The notes under the pieces were generated by a model. It saw nothing but the letters and a program-made list of their open reading frames with translations, searched no databases and was not told the origin of the DNA. Shown here piece after piece: positions 53,836 to 63,077 of a DNA stretch of 64,000 nt. The stretch comes from Bacteroidota bacterium. GTDB taxonomy: Bacteria > Bacteroidota > Bacteroidia > Bacteroidales > Lentimicrobiaceae. The translations under genes were made by a program, and so were the position numbers. Positions within the stretch are counted from its first letter, which is position 1. The number at the start of each line of letters is the position of its first letter. The stretch is taken from the NCBI GenBank assembly GCA_009773515.1, contig WSXX01000004.1:124001-188000 (forward strand), written 5' to 3'.

Positions 53836-55221
53836 ATGAGAAATCTTAAACAAATGAAATGGGTTGTAATGCTTATCGCTGTTTGGTTGAGCAGCAATAC
53901 AACAACAGCGCAGGAAACTGATACAGTTGTGCGCTATAACCAGTATGGGGTAAAAGTTAACCGCACCCCGCTTCATGCCGAAGAGCGTAACGGCATTCTG
54001 GTTCTTGAAAGCAAAGATCAGAAATATAAAATCTGGTATGATGCCCGCGTACAGGTTGATGGTGCTATGTTTTTTGGCGAACCATTAAACCCCATCGGAA
54101 ACGGAACTTCTATCCGCCGTGCAAGATTTGCAGTAAAAAGTGCGTTTGGCGAAAAATGGTACGGTGAGTTTGATATGGATATTTCTAACTCCGAACTGGA
54201 ACTTAAGGATGCTTATCTGGAGTTTTCGCCAAACAGTAATCTTAGTTTCAGGGTTGGTCATTACAAAGAAGGTTTTTCTGTTGAATCTACGACTACATCA
54301 AGGTATCTGACCTTTATCGAACGGCCTATGGTTGTGCATATTTTTGCGCCTTCGCGTCATATCGGTTTGGCAGCCATTTATAACAAAAACTGGTTATTTG
54401 GTATGGGCGGTGTTCACTTTCAAACTGTTGGAGATCCTGAAGAGCGCCTGTTTTCTGAAGATAACAACAAAGATTATGGCGTTGATGAAGGTGTTTCATT
54501 CACCGGAAAGCTTGTTGCAATGCCGTTTTTCAGCGATTTTAATAAAGGACTTCATTTTGGCGTTGCCGGTTCATACCGCACTCCTAAAACCCATTCCGAA
54601 ATCAGGGGTCATGAACGCTACAGCGTAAGATCGCTGACTTCAATTAACCGCAAAAAGTATATTGATACCGACCTCATTCCGTTTGTTGACCATGTTGTTC
54701 TCGGTGGTTTTGAACTTGCAGGATATTACAAAAACTTCAGGTTTCAGTCGGAGTACATCCTAAACAATGTTCACCGGAAAAAATTCGCCGAAGAACTGCC
54801 AACCGAAAAATTTGACGGATTTTATGCATTTGGAAGTATTTTACTTTTTGGTGGAAAATACAACTACAACACAAGCGAAGCTGAATTTACACAACCCACC
54901 CGCGGACAAACCTGGGGCGATGTTGAGCTGTCATTCCGTTACGATTACCTGAGCCTGAACAGCCGTATGGATGGCATTATGGGCGGTGCCGGAGAAGGTT
55001 ATACACTAGGAATCAACTACCATGTAAACAACAACGTGAAGATCATGCTTAATTATGCATATCTTAACCACGACAGGTATGCCAGCGGCAAAAACAAATT
55101 GTTCGTAGGGTATGATGAAACCGGTGCTTTGACCCGTGATCCGAAAAAAGTTGTTGACGCAATGGGTAAAGCCGGTGATGACTTCAGCTTTGTAAGTGTA
55201 AGGTTTGAAGTTGACTTTTAA
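53836..55221 (+). CDS. Phosphate-selective porin (OprO/OprP-like)
   Basis: This 461-residue outer-membrane protein resembles the phosphate-selective porin O/P family. It has a signal peptide (WVVMLIAVWLSSNTTTA, cleavage after AQ), the typical opening region (KIWYDARVQVDGAMFFGE; GTSIRRARFAVKSAFGEKWYGEFDMD), and barrel strands such as LKDAYLEFSPNSNLSFRVGHYK, ending in a terminal aromatic (VSVRFEVDF). It starts 11 bases after the PiT gene, so it most likely forms an operon with DUF47 and PiT, giving phosphate passage across the outer membrane before inner-membrane uptake. Anion specificity is inferred from context. Confidence 0.9.
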   Translation: MRNLKQMKWVVMLIAVWLSSNTTTAQETDTVVRYNQYGVKVNRTPLHAEERNGILVLESKDQKYKIWYDARVQVDGAMFFGEPLNPIGNGTSIRRARFAVKSAFGEKWYGEFDMDISNSELELKDAYLEFSPNSNLSFRVGHYKEGFSVESTTTSRYLTFIERPMVVHIFAPSRHIGLAAIYNKNWLFGMGGVHFQTVGDPEERLFSEDNNKDYGVDEGVSFTGKLVAMPFFSDFNKGLHFGVAGSYRTPKTHSEIRGHERYSVRSLTSINRKKYIDTDLIPFVDHVVLGGFELAGYYKNFRFQSEYILNNVHRKKFAEELPTEKFDGFYAFGSILLFGGKYNYNTSEAEFTQPTRGQTWGDVELSFRYDYLSLNSRMDGIMGGAGEGYTLGINYHVNNNVKIMLNYAYLNHDRYASGKNKLFVGYDETGALTRDPKKVVDAMGKAGDDFSFVSVRFEVDF

Positions 55222-55250
55222 TTGTTATGAAAAATCCAAAAATAACTGAG

Positions 55251-57314
55251 ATGAAAACACGAATCTTTTTTTTAATGTTAATTGCCTTTGGCCTGACTTT
55301 TTCGTCATGTGTGAAGGATGAAATCTTCGAAGGTCCTCCTGTGCTGAGCGATCTGACCATTAATCCGCAAGCCCCCGGCGAAACTGACGTTGTAACTGTT
55401 AGCATAAAAGCAACGGATATGAACGGAATAAAAACGCTGAAGCTTTATTATAAAGTCGATCAGGGTGCATTCACCGACCTGCAAATGACTCCAACTGCCA
55501 CTGCAGGTTTCTACAACGGACAGATTCCGGCTCAGGGAGCAGGTAAAACTGTTTCCTATTATATAGAAGCTGAAAATGAATCGGGTCAGAAATCCTTTGC
55601 TCCTTCAGGTGCTCCGGAGACAACAGGTGCTTATACCATTGGTGCTCCCAGCATTGTAATGAATGAGATTTACAGCCGTGGAACTGTTGAAGCTCCCGAC
55701 TGGATCGAGATTTATAATAATTCCGATAGTCCTGCCGATATCAGCGGATATAAAGTTTATGATGCCGGCGGTCAATCGGGTGGTAAACCTAAAAAAGAAG
55801 TACCGGCAGGTACAATTATTCCTGCCCGTGGTTTTTATGTAATTGTTACCGATGATGGATCTGAAAGTGGTTTCGGAATGTCGAGCGGTGGCGAAGAAGT
55901 ATGGCTTGAAAACAATGCCGGCAATATAATCGACAATGTAGCTTTCCCTGCTTTTGAACCAAGTCAGTCATATGGACGCATTCCTGACGGAAGTGGCCCA
56001 TGGGCGATACTCGATAATATTACCCGTGGAGCGGCCAATGATGACTCTCCTCCTGCTCCGGTTATTCTGATGAATGAAATTTTCTCTCGCGGAACTACCG
56101 AAAATCCAGATTGGATAGAAATTTACAATGCAACCACAGCAGCTGTAGATATCAGTGGATATAAAATCTACGACAGTGGTGGTGAATCAGGTGGCAAACC
56201 TAAAAAGGTAATTCCTGCAGGAACAACCATTCCCGCAAAGGGCTTCTACATTCTTGTTGTTGACGATGCCGATGCAAGTGGCTTTGGTCTTTCAAGCGGT
56301 GGAGAAAAGGTTTGGTTTGAGAGTGCTTCCGGAGCTGTTATTGATACAGTTACTTTTCCGGCGCTTGAAGAAACTCAGTCATATGGCCGCTATCCTGACG
56401 GAGATGCAAACTGGCAGATTCTTAATGTGGTAACACCCGGTGCCGCCAACAATAACTCAGCACCTCCTGCTGTTGTAGTTCTGATGAATGAGGTATTTTC
56501 AAGAGGTGTAACTGAAAATCCTGACTGGATCGAGTTGTTTAATGCATCTACCGTAGCTGTTGATTTGAGTGGGTACAAAATCTATGATGGTGGCGGACAG
56601 GCTGGTACAAAGCCCAAGAAAGAAATACCCGCCGGTACAATTATCCAGCCAGGCAGCTTTTTTGTAATTGTGGTTGATGATGCAGACGCAAGTGGTTTTG
56701 GTCTTTCAAGCGGTGGTGAGCAGGTTTGGTTTGAAAATGCTGCCGGAGTGATTATTGATGACATTACTTTTCCTGCTCTCGCAGAAACTGAATCCTATGG
56801 GCGTTATCCCGACGGAACAAGCAACCTGCAGATATTGAGCATTGTTACCAAGGGAGCTGCCAACGACAATTCAACTCCTCCGCCAACAGTGGTCATTCTG
56901 ATGAATGAAATTTATTCCCGTGGCACAACTGAAGCACCTGACTGGATCGAAATTTTTAATGGATCAGCAATTGATGTTGATCTGAGTGGTTATAAAATTT
57001 ATGATGGTGGCGGACAAGCAGGTACAAAGCCCAAGAAAGAATTTCCTGCAGGGACTATTATTCCAGCCGGAGGTTTCTATGTGATTGTTACCGATGATGC
57101 TGAAGCCAGCGGCTTTGGTCTTTCAAGCGGTGGCGAACAGGTATGGCTCGAAAATGCAGCCGGAGCTGTAATTGACGATATTACGTTCCCTGCATTTGAT
57201 GTTACTCAGTCATACGGCCGCAAACCAGACGGTTCAGCAAACCTTGTGATCTTTACTGAGATTACCCGAGGTACATCAAACAACAATGCCGGCACATTGC
57301 CGAAAAGAAAATAG
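55251..57314 (+). CDS. Lipoprotein with four lamin-tail domains
   Basis: This 687-residue protein has a lipoprotein signal peptide (FFLMLIAFGLTFSSC). ATG 55251 is preferred; ATG 55227 adds eight residues. After a beta domain (about 30-130), four lamin-tail (LTD) repeats of about 135 residues follow, each with the same core: MNEIYSRGTxEAPDWIEIYN, DISGYKVYDxGG, GFYVIVTDDxExSGFG and SSGGExVWLEN. Repeats differ in about one third of positions. LTDs in bacteria are surface-exposed and often accompany extracellular nucleases or phosphoesterases. The gene is 29 bases after the porin gene in what seems one phosphate operon, so a role in capturing phosphorus-containing substrates is a reasonable guess. 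No C-terminal T9SS domain is seen. Confidence 0.88.
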   Translation: MKTRIFFLMLIAFGLTFSSCVKDEIFEGPPVLSDLTINPQAPGETDVVTVSIKATDMNGIKTLKLYYKVDQGAFTDLQMTPTATAGFYNGQIPAQGAGKTVSYYIEAENESGQKSFAPSGAPETTGAYTIGAPSIVMNEIYSRGTVEAPDWIEIYNNSDSPADISGYKVYDAGGQSGGKPKKEVPAGTIIPARGFYVIVTDDGSESGFGMSSGGEEVWLENNAGNIIDNVAFPAFEPSQSYGRIPDGSGPWAILDNITRGAANDDSPPAPVILMNEIFSRGTTENPDWIEIYNATTAAVDISGYKIYDSGGESGGKPKKVIPAGTTIPAKGFYILVVDDADASGFGLSSGGEKVWFESASGAVIDTVTFPALEETQSYGRYPDGDANWQILNVVTPGAANNNSAPPAVVVLMNEVFSRGVTENPDWIELFNASTVAVDLSGYKIYDGGGQAGTKPKKEIPAGTIIQPGSFFVIVVDDADASGFGLSSGGEQVWFENAAGVIIDDITFPALAETESYGRYPDGTSNLQILSIVTKGAANDNSTPPPTVVILMNEIYSRGTTEAPDWIEIFNGSAIDVDLSGYKIYDGGGQAGTKPKKEFPAGTIIPAGGFYVIVTDDAEASGFGLSSGGEQVWLENAAGAVIDDITFPAFDVTQSYGRKPDGSANLVIFTEITRGTSNNNAGTLPKRK

Positions 57315-57324
57315 AGTCATTGCT

Positions 57325-57365
57325 CTGGCAGGTTTTAACAAACCTGCCAGGCTTTGCTTTTTTTT
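57325..57365 (+). terminator. Intrinsic terminator after the phosphate operon
   Basis: Arms CTGGCAGGTTT (57325-57335) and AAACCTGCCAG (57340-57350) with a 4-base loop, then GCTTTGC and eight T. It closes the operon beginning at 51403. Confidence 0.9.
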
Positions 57366-57439
57366 GAGTTGATGTTATCCTTTTTAAATGAACAGAACAT
57401 GTTCATTGCAGGCTTATTGTCTTTAAAAAACCAAAAAAC

Positions 57440-58081
57440 ATGTCAAAAGAAATAATTGAAATCGGGGAACAATCCAAGCCCCGCTTCGAGTTCAGGTCAT
57501 TCGGCCAGAACTTCGATGAAGCGCATAAACGTATGGCGCGTCTTTCAGTGCCCATCCCTGAAAAGGTGTGGGAACGCCATTCCGAAGAAATTTACATCAT
57601 GTCGCGCACAAACGACATCAATAACACAAAAATCCGCAACGGGAAAATGGACATAAAAACCTATGTCAAATCTGTTGATGGTCTCGAACAGTGGAATCCG
57701 CTTATGAAAGGTGAATTTCCAATGAAAGCCGGGATGCTGACCGGTGAGGTTTTTCCGGCGTTTCAGGTAGAAATGCCCAAACTGACAAAAGATGATTACA
57801 CCTATGAGGAATTTATGGAAATGATAACCAACCACCCCGATCTTCAGGCGGTAAGGGTTTATAAACAACGTTTTGGTTATATGGTTAACGATACCATTTG
57901 CGAATATGGTATTGTGCTTATCAATGGAGCAAAGGTTGTGACCATAAATTCAGAATCTACGGAAGTGGAAGACATCAAAAAAACGATGAAGGATATCGGG
58001 GCTGACAACTTCGAAAATATAAATTATCTTCAAGCGATTAAACGGGTTATTGGAATGATAAACAAGCCTTTGGTCAACTAA
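57440..58081 (+). CDS. Conserved protein, possibly CYTH-like
   Basis: This 213-residue cytoplasmic protein contains EEIYIMSRTNDINNTKIRNG, KMDIKTYVKSVDGLEQWNP and VNDTICEYGIVLINGAKVVT. The alternating acidic and basic strand pattern (EIY...KIR...DIK...EQW...E) is that expected of triphosphate-tunnel (CYTH-fold) proteins, and the next gene is a true CYTH protein 12 bases away, but this relation is inference. I do not recall an experimentally named family member. A GAACATGTTC-like inverted repeat lies near 57392-57404. Clear start at ATG 57440. Confidence 0.75.
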   Translation: MSKEIIEIGEQSKPRFEFRSFGQNFDEAHKRMARLSVPIPEKVWERHSEEIYIMSRTNDINNTKIRNGKMDIKTYVKSVDGLEQWNPLMKGEFPMKAGMLTGEVFPAFQVEMPKLTKDDYTYEEFMEMITNHPDLQAVRVYKQRFGYMVNDTICEYGIVLINGAKVVTINSESTEVEDIKKTMKDIGADNFENINYLQAIKRVIGMINKPLVN

Positions 58082-58093
58082 TAAGTACATAAA

Positions 58094-58561
58094 ATGGGAA
58101 AAGAAATCGAACGTAAATTTCTGGTTAAAGGCGAGTATAAACATCTTGCCCATAAAGAAACAAGAATTACCCAGGGTTATCTTTGCTCTGTTCCTGAAAG
58201 AACAGTCAGGGTTCGCACAAAGGGTGATCGTGGCTTTATAACCATTAAAGGTATAGGAAATGCATCGGGAGCCAGTCGATACGAGTGGGAAAAGGAAATC
58301 CCTGAAACCGAAGTGCAGGAATTGCTTAAAATCTGTGAACCAGGCGTAATTGACAAAACCCGTTACCAGGTGAAAGCTGGTCCTCACACTTATGAAATTG
58401 ATGAATTTTATGGTGAGAACCTTGGCCTGACCGTTGCCGAAGTTGAATTATCGGATGAAAATGAAGCTTTCGAAAAACCGGAATGGCTGGGTGAGGAAGT
58501 AACCGGACAGACCAAATATTACAATTCGATGCTGATGAAGCATCCTTTTACACAATGGTAA
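58094..58561 (+). CDS. CYTH-domain protein (triphosphate-processing)
   Basis: This 155-residue protein opens with the CYTH signature GKEIERKFLVKG (ExExK), followed by ITQGYLCSVPERTVRVRTKGD, ITIKGIGNASGASRYEWEKEIP, IDKTRYQVKAGPHTYEIDEFYGENLGLTVAEVEL, and a late SDENEAFEKPEWLGEEVT. All are typical of small single-domain CYTH proteins, in which acidic and basic residues line a tunnel binding triphosphates and divalent metal. Known members include inorganic triphosphatases and class IV adenylate cyclases; which one applies is not evident. It lies between a possible CYTH-like gene and an SLC13 transporter. A hairpin at 58578-58601 follows. Confidence 0.94.
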   Translation: MGKEIERKFLVKGEYKHLAHKETRITQGYLCSVPERTVRVRTKGDRGFITIKGIGNASGASRYEWEKEIPETEVQELLKICEPGVIDKTRYQVKAGPHTYEIDEFYGENLGLTVAEVELSDENEAFEKPEWLGEEVTGQTKYYNSMLMKHPFTQW

Positions 58562-58577
58562 ACAAATATTTGTCAAG

Positions 58578-58601
58578 CTGACCAGCCGCCAGGTTGGTCA
58601 G
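58578..58601 (+). terminator. Weak intrinsic terminator
   Basis: Seven-bp arms CTGACCA (58578-58584) and TGGTCAG (58595-58601), with a ten-base loop, followed by TTTGATTGTTTATT. It lies 17 bases after the CYTH stop. Confidence 0.6.
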
Positions 58602-58666
58602 TTTGATTGTTTATTGATCAGTCATGAATTTCAATTATTTTAGCAGGTTTCAACAAGCTTCATTTT

Positions 58667-60286
58667 ATGAAACAGGACGAACATAAGGCAGCCGGTGCAT
58701 TTGACCCGCTCGACATGCAAAACTATCGGATTGAAAAACTGCCCAAACGCGAAAAGTCCGGTTTCGAAAAGTGGCTGGCTTTTGTCGGGCCGATTCTTGC
58801 AGTTCTTTCCTTCATCCTTTTTGCTTTTGTAATAAAACTGCCTTTTTTGCAGGATATTGATTCCTTGCAACTGGTGTCGGAGGAAGCAAAAAAAGCCTAC
58901 GAAAAGCTTGGTCCTGTGGCTTTTACCCGCACCAACGAAATGATGCTGGCTATCTTTATTGCCGGTATTATTTTATGGATTACCGAAGCAATTCCAAACT
59001 ACCTCACCTCACTTATCCTTATAGTTACTCTTGTTCTCACCGGTGTTTTAAGCGAGAAAACAGCGTATGCGCAGCTTGGGCATCCTGTGATGTGGTTGAA
59101 TATTATGTCGTTTGTGCTGGCAAGTATGTTGGTTGCAACTGGTGTAGCCAAGCGATTCGCACTCTGGTTTATTCTCAGATTCGGAAAAAATGCAGGTACC
59201 ATCTTCCTGAGTTTTATTGTGATCAATGTGGTTCTCTCAGCATTTATTTCAGCTACCACGGCAAAAGCAGCCATTTTGTTACCCATTTTTATGGTAATTG
59301 CAGCCATTTACGGTGCACATGGGGGAAGCAGCCGGAATAATTTTGGCCGTAGCATTGTACTTCAGAATCTTATGTACATCAACATTGGTGCGAGTGGTTT
59401 TTTAACCGGTTCAGGTGCAAATTTGCTGGCTGCAGCACTAATTGCAGGAGCTACAGGATCAGCGGTTTTTTTCTCCGATTGGCTGTTTGCAATGTTTCCG
59501 ATTATGATTGGCTTATTGCTTATCGGGTATTTACTTGCCATGAAAGTATTTTTCCCTTTGTCGCCCGGCGAAAGATTGCCTCAGATTGAAGGTGGAATGG
59601 ACAGACTCAGAGAAGAGTACCAGAAATTAGGTAAACTCAACCGTCAGGAAGTTAAATCTGTTATAATTTTCTTGCTGATTCTTGGTTTCTGGTCAACAGA
59701 CAGGCTTCATGGCATCAGTCCTACCGCTGTGGCATTTGTTGGCGGTATTGTGGCTTTGCTGCCACGTATTGGAATTGTCAAATGGAACGATGTCGATATT
59801 CCCTGGCATCTGATGCTTTTTTCGGCAGGGGCTTACACCCTTGGTTCGGGATTTTCAGCCACCGATTTACCTTCCATCGGAGTCAATGCTTTCTTCGATC
59901 ATCTTGGCATCAGCAATCATACTCCATTTTGGGTTTTATATCTGATTCTCACAGGCGTAATGGTTTTCAGTGCACTGATCTTTCAGTCGAAAACCATGCG
60001 TGCAATGATTTTTATTCCCATTGCCATTGGAGTAGCCAGCCGTTTCGGATTCAGCATTCTCAGCCTTGCACTTCCTGTTGCGTTTATGATTGAGCATGTT
60101 TATGTGCTGCCGTTTAACAGCAAACCAGCTGCCTTGCTCTATGAAACTGATCAGTACAGCCTTACAGATACTTTCAGATTCGGGTTCACCGTTATGGTGA
60201 TTGCCTGGCTGATTAATATTGTCGCCGGTGAAACCTGGTTCAGAGTGCTTGGAATTACACCAAACGGGGTTTTCGGGCTTTTCTGA
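58667..60286 (+). CDS. SLC13/DASS-family anion transporter
   Basis: This 539-residue inner-membrane protein has the layout of the divalent anion:sodium symporter family. It has an N-terminal cytoplasmic stretch, about eleven helices, a signature in the first half (TNEMMLAIFIAGIILWITEAIPNYLTSLI; SAFISATTAKAAILLPIF) and a second inverted half (GISPTAVAFVGGIVALLP; LMLFSAGAYTLGSGFSATDL). Known substrates are dicarboxylates, sulfate, citrate or, more rarely, phosphate. The SNT-type motif is replaced by SATT here, so substrate is unclear. The CYTH gene immediately upstream and the phosphate operon nearby may hint at phosphate-related substrates (inference). Confidence 0.9.
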   Translation: MKQDEHKAAGAFDPLDMQNYRIEKLPKREKSGFEKWLAFVGPILAVLSFILFAFVIKLPFLQDIDSLQLVSEEAKKAYEKLGPVAFTRTNEMMLAIFIAGIILWITEAIPNYLTSLILIVTLVLTGVLSEKTAYAQLGHPVMWLNIMSFVLASMLVATGVAKRFALWFILRFGKNAGTIFLSFIVINVVLSAFISATTAKAAILLPIFMVIAAIYGAHGGSSRNNFGRSIVLQNLMYINIGASGFLTGSGANLLAAALIAGATGSAVFFSDWLFAMFPIMIGLLLIGYLLAMKVFFPLSPGERLPQIEGGMDRLREEYQKLGKLNRQEVKSVIIFLLILGFWSTDRLHGISPTAVAFVGGIVALLPRIGIVKWNDVDIPWHLMLFSAGAYTLGSGFSATDLPSIGVNAFFDHLGISNHTPFWVLYLILTGVMVFSALIFQSKTMRAMIFIPIAIGVASRFGFSILSLALPVAFMIEHVYVLPFNSKPAALLYETDQYSLTDTFRFGFTVMVIAWLINIVAGETWFRVLGITPNGVFGLF

Positions 60287-60443
60287 AAACCAGGATTCAA
60301 TTTCCCCGGACATCTGGTGCAGAAAGTTTGGTTTAATCCGGAATTTCCGACCTTTGTATCTTCTTCACCATTTGCAAACAGGCCACAACGATTAATTTTT
60401 AAAATATCGGGTTACCCGATGTTAAAATCAGTAAATTTATTCA

Positions 60444-61904
60444 ATGATTGAAGATCTGGTAAAAATTCACGATAAGTTCTCAGTTGAAATCAAACTGGGG
60501 TTCAATGCGCGCCGCAAACAGGAAATAAGCGACTTTGCAGTGAATACCTGGATATTTATTCCCAATAGCCTGGATATCAACCGGACAACATATCAGAAAA
60601 CCGATTTCTACCGCGACCTGAAATCAAATATTCGTCTGATTACTCCTGTTTATCTGCTTCGCGATATTGCCAATAAAGAGAAGGAGCCTTTTACACTGAT
60701 GGAGAAATCTTTTCATGAACTGGCTTCTGATACAACCCGCACAAAAACTGCCGAGTATGAATACCATATTCGCATGTTTGTTTCAATTGTAAAGAGTGCT
60801 TTAAGGGGCGAAATTTACCATATTCAGCATAACAGTATGGCCGAAGATATTGAATCTCTGGTCGATAATCTGATTGCAAACATTCGGCTGATTGCTGAAA
60901 ATTACCGCAATCTGCGCTGGGTGATCAATGTGCCTACCATCAGCAAGGAACTGATGAATTATTACTTTTTCGGTGATGAGTTTCTAAGCAACATTTTGGA
61001 GCAGCATTGTTTTAAATTGCTCGACGGGCTTGGTAAATCAGGACAATTGAATACAGGTGTCCGCGAAAAACTTATGTCACTTATTCAATCTGAGGTTGAG
61101 TACAAGCGCGAAAAGTCATATCCGGTGGTAGAAAAAGCCAGCAGCGACCGAAACCGCGATCTGGTTTTCAGGCTAAGTCTGTTGAAAAAATATGCTGAAA
61201 ATGAGCTATTTCTGAATACCAATCAACGCCGCGACGGAGTATGGATTGAACAGGTTTACCTGAGCATTGCGGCAGGGCTTTCGATGGTATTTGCCACAGC
61301 CATTGCTTTCTCGTTTCAATTGAAATACGGAAACTTTACCATGCCATTTTTTGTGGCTTTGGTGGTAAGTTATATGCTGAAAGACCGTATTAAAGAGCTG
61401 ACCCGGTATTATTTTGCGCATAAGCTCGGACGAAGGTTTTTCGATCATCGCACCGACATCAGCCTGAGCGAACATAAAATTGGATGGAGCAAAGAAAGTA
61501 TGGTGTTTATTCCTGAAAGTAAGGTTCCTGATGAAGTGTTGAAGGTCAGAAACCGTTCTGCTATTCTTGAAGCAGACAACCGGAATAACCGCGAAAAAAT
61601 CATTTTGTATCGCAAACTGGTGCGCCTGAACCGCATTAGCCTCAATGAATGCAGTCAGTATCCAACAAGCGGAATGAATGATATTATCCGTTTTAATGTC
61701 TCTAATTTTATTCAGAAAATGGATAATCCGGTTGTGCCATTATACTCTCCAGGCGAAAATGGTGGTATTGATATCGTGAAAGGAGAGAAAATGTATTACA
61801 TCAACCTGGTGCTTCAGTTGAACAACGAAGAGCAACTTACCTATAAGCGTTATCGTATAGTGCTGAATAGAAAAGGAATACGTGAAATTGAGAAATTCCA
61901 GTAA
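60444..61904 (+). CDS. Conserved membrane protein of unknown function
   Basis: This 486-residue protein has a long soluble N-terminal domain (about 1-270; NARRKQEISDFAVNTWIFIPNSLDINRTTYQKTDFYRD at about 20-57 read in pieces), two predicted membrane helices (about 271-290 YLSIAAGLSMVFATAIAFSF and 298-312) and a soluble C-terminal domain (about 315-486). The C-terminal end has strands such as MYYINLVLQL and RYRIVLNRKGIREIEKF. I do not recognise a family. It lies 157 bases after the SLC13 gene on the same strand and close to the next secreted-protein gene. Its role is unknown. Confidence 0.75.
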   Translation: MIEDLVKIHDKFSVEIKLGFNARRKQEISDFAVNTWIFIPNSLDINRTTYQKTDFYRDLKSNIRLITPVYLLRDIANKEKEPFTLMEKSFHELASDTTRTKTAEYEYHIRMFVSIVKSALRGEIYHIQHNSMAEDIESLVDNLIANIRLIAENYRNLRWVINVPTISKELMNYYFFGDEFLSNILEQHCFKLLDGLGKSGQLNTGVREKLMSLIQSEVEYKREKSYPVVEKASSDRNRDLVFRLSLLKKYAENELFLNTNQRRDGVWIEQVYLSIAAGLSMVFATAIAFSFQLKYGNFTMPFFVALVVSYMLKDRIKELTRYYFAHKLGRRFFDHRTDISLSEHKIGWSKESMVFIPESKVPDEVLKVRNRSAILEADNRNNREKIILYRKLVRLNRISLNECSQYPTSGMNDIIRFNVSNFIQKMDNPVVPLYSPGENGGIDIVKGEKMYYINLVLQLNNEEQLTYKRYRIVLNRKGIREIEKFQ

Positions 61905-61911
61905 AACAAAA

Positions 61912-63063
61912 ATGAACTACAAAAATTACCTTGCAGCCGGAGCTTTGCTGATGACCTTACATGTCAGTTGTCAGCTATCTGAAGTCAGATCCGGTGCCGA
62001 TCAGTCGATGCAGGTTGATCTAAGGACAATCAGCCGGTTACCCAATCAGATTATTGAGAGTTCAGGAATCGCCATCAGCGGAAGCAACCGGATTTGGTCT
62101 CACGAAGATTCAGGCAACGCCAATGAAATTTACTGTTTCGATAGCATAGGAAATTTGCTGCGGACGCTGATTATCAGCAATGTTGAGAATACCGATTGGG
62201 AAGATATGGCTGTTGACAGTGACGAAAACTGGTTTATCGGAGATTTTGGCAACAACAACAATACACGCACCGATCTGGCGATTTATAAAATTCCTGATCC
62301 CGAAACTGTTTCAGGAAATTATGTTTCAGCAGAAATTATCCGTTTTACTTTTGAGGATCAAAACGCATTTCCACCGCCATCCTCAAACCGGAATTATGAT
62401 ATTGAAGCCATGATCTGGCACAACGATTCGCTGTATCTGTTTACCAAAGACCGCAGCAATCCATTTACAGGTATAGCCAAAATGTATGTTTTGCCTGATG
62501 AGCCCGGATCGCACATTGCCCGTCTGCTTGACTCCCGGTTTATTGGAAATTCAACGGAATCGGGTAGAATTACTTCAGCCGATATCAATCACCACACCGG
62601 AGAGCTGGTTTTACTGACCAACACAAAGCTAATTTCATTTGCCAACTACCCAGGTAACCGGTTTTTTGATGGAGAAGTGACCGAATATATTTTCACTTCA
62701 ACTCCGGGTCAGAATGAAGCCATTGCTTTTGTAAGCAGTAACAAACTTTATATGACAGAAGAAGGAGGAGGAAGCACGGCAGGTTATCTTTACGAAATTC
62801 TGCTTCCGCAACCACAGTCGGTTCCTGATGCTGATACAAACCCAAAGAAGTTGAGCGTTTATCCGAATCCTGCAGGCGGATTTCTGCTTATGCCTGATAA
62901 AACGGATGTTAATAAAACTTTATTTAACGCTGCAGGTCAGATCGTTAAGGTGTTTGATAAAAATGAGGATGTACTCGACATTTCTGATCTGATGAGCGGT
63001 TTTTATTTTATCATGATTCAACAGAAAGGTGAGAAACTGACCGGAAAGTTTTTGAAACAATAA
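61912..63063 (+). CDS. Secreted protein with T9SS type A sorting domain
   Basis: This 383-residue protein begins with a lipoprotein-like signal (YLAAGALLMTLHVSC). I use ATG 61912; the longer frame (61882) overlaps the end of the preceding gene. The middle (about 40-300) reads as a beta-propeller-like domain (IIESSGIAISGSNRIWSHEDSG; NIENTDWEDMAVD; GDFGNNNNTRTDLAIYKI) of the type seen in uncharacterised secreted Bacteroidota proteins. The C-terminus is a sorting domain (LSVYPNPAGGFLLMPD; LFNAAGQIVKVF; LMSGFYFIMIQQKG), so T9SS export is expected; a lipid anchor and a T9SS tail together are unusual, so the cysteine may not be lipidated. Confidence 0.83.
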   Translation: MNYKNYLAAGALLMTLHVSCQLSEVRSGADQSMQVDLRTISRLPNQIIESSGIAISGSNRIWSHEDSGNANEIYCFDSIGNLLRTLIISNVENTDWEDMAVDSDENWFIGDFGNNNNTRTDLAIYKIPDPETVSGNYVSAEIIRFTFEDQNAFPPPSSNRNYDIEAMIWHNDSLYLFTKDRSNPFTGIAKMYVLPDEPGSHIARLLDSRFIGNSTESGRITSADINHHTGELVLLTNTKLISFANYPGNRFFDGEVTEYIFTSTPGQNEAIAFVSSNKLYMTEEGGGSTAGYLYEILLPQPQSVPDADTNPKKLSVYPNPAGGFLLMPDKTDVNKTLFNAAGQIVKVFDKNEDVLDISDLMSGFYFIMIQQKGEKLTGKFLKQ

Positions 63064-63077
63064 TACGATTCAGCATT

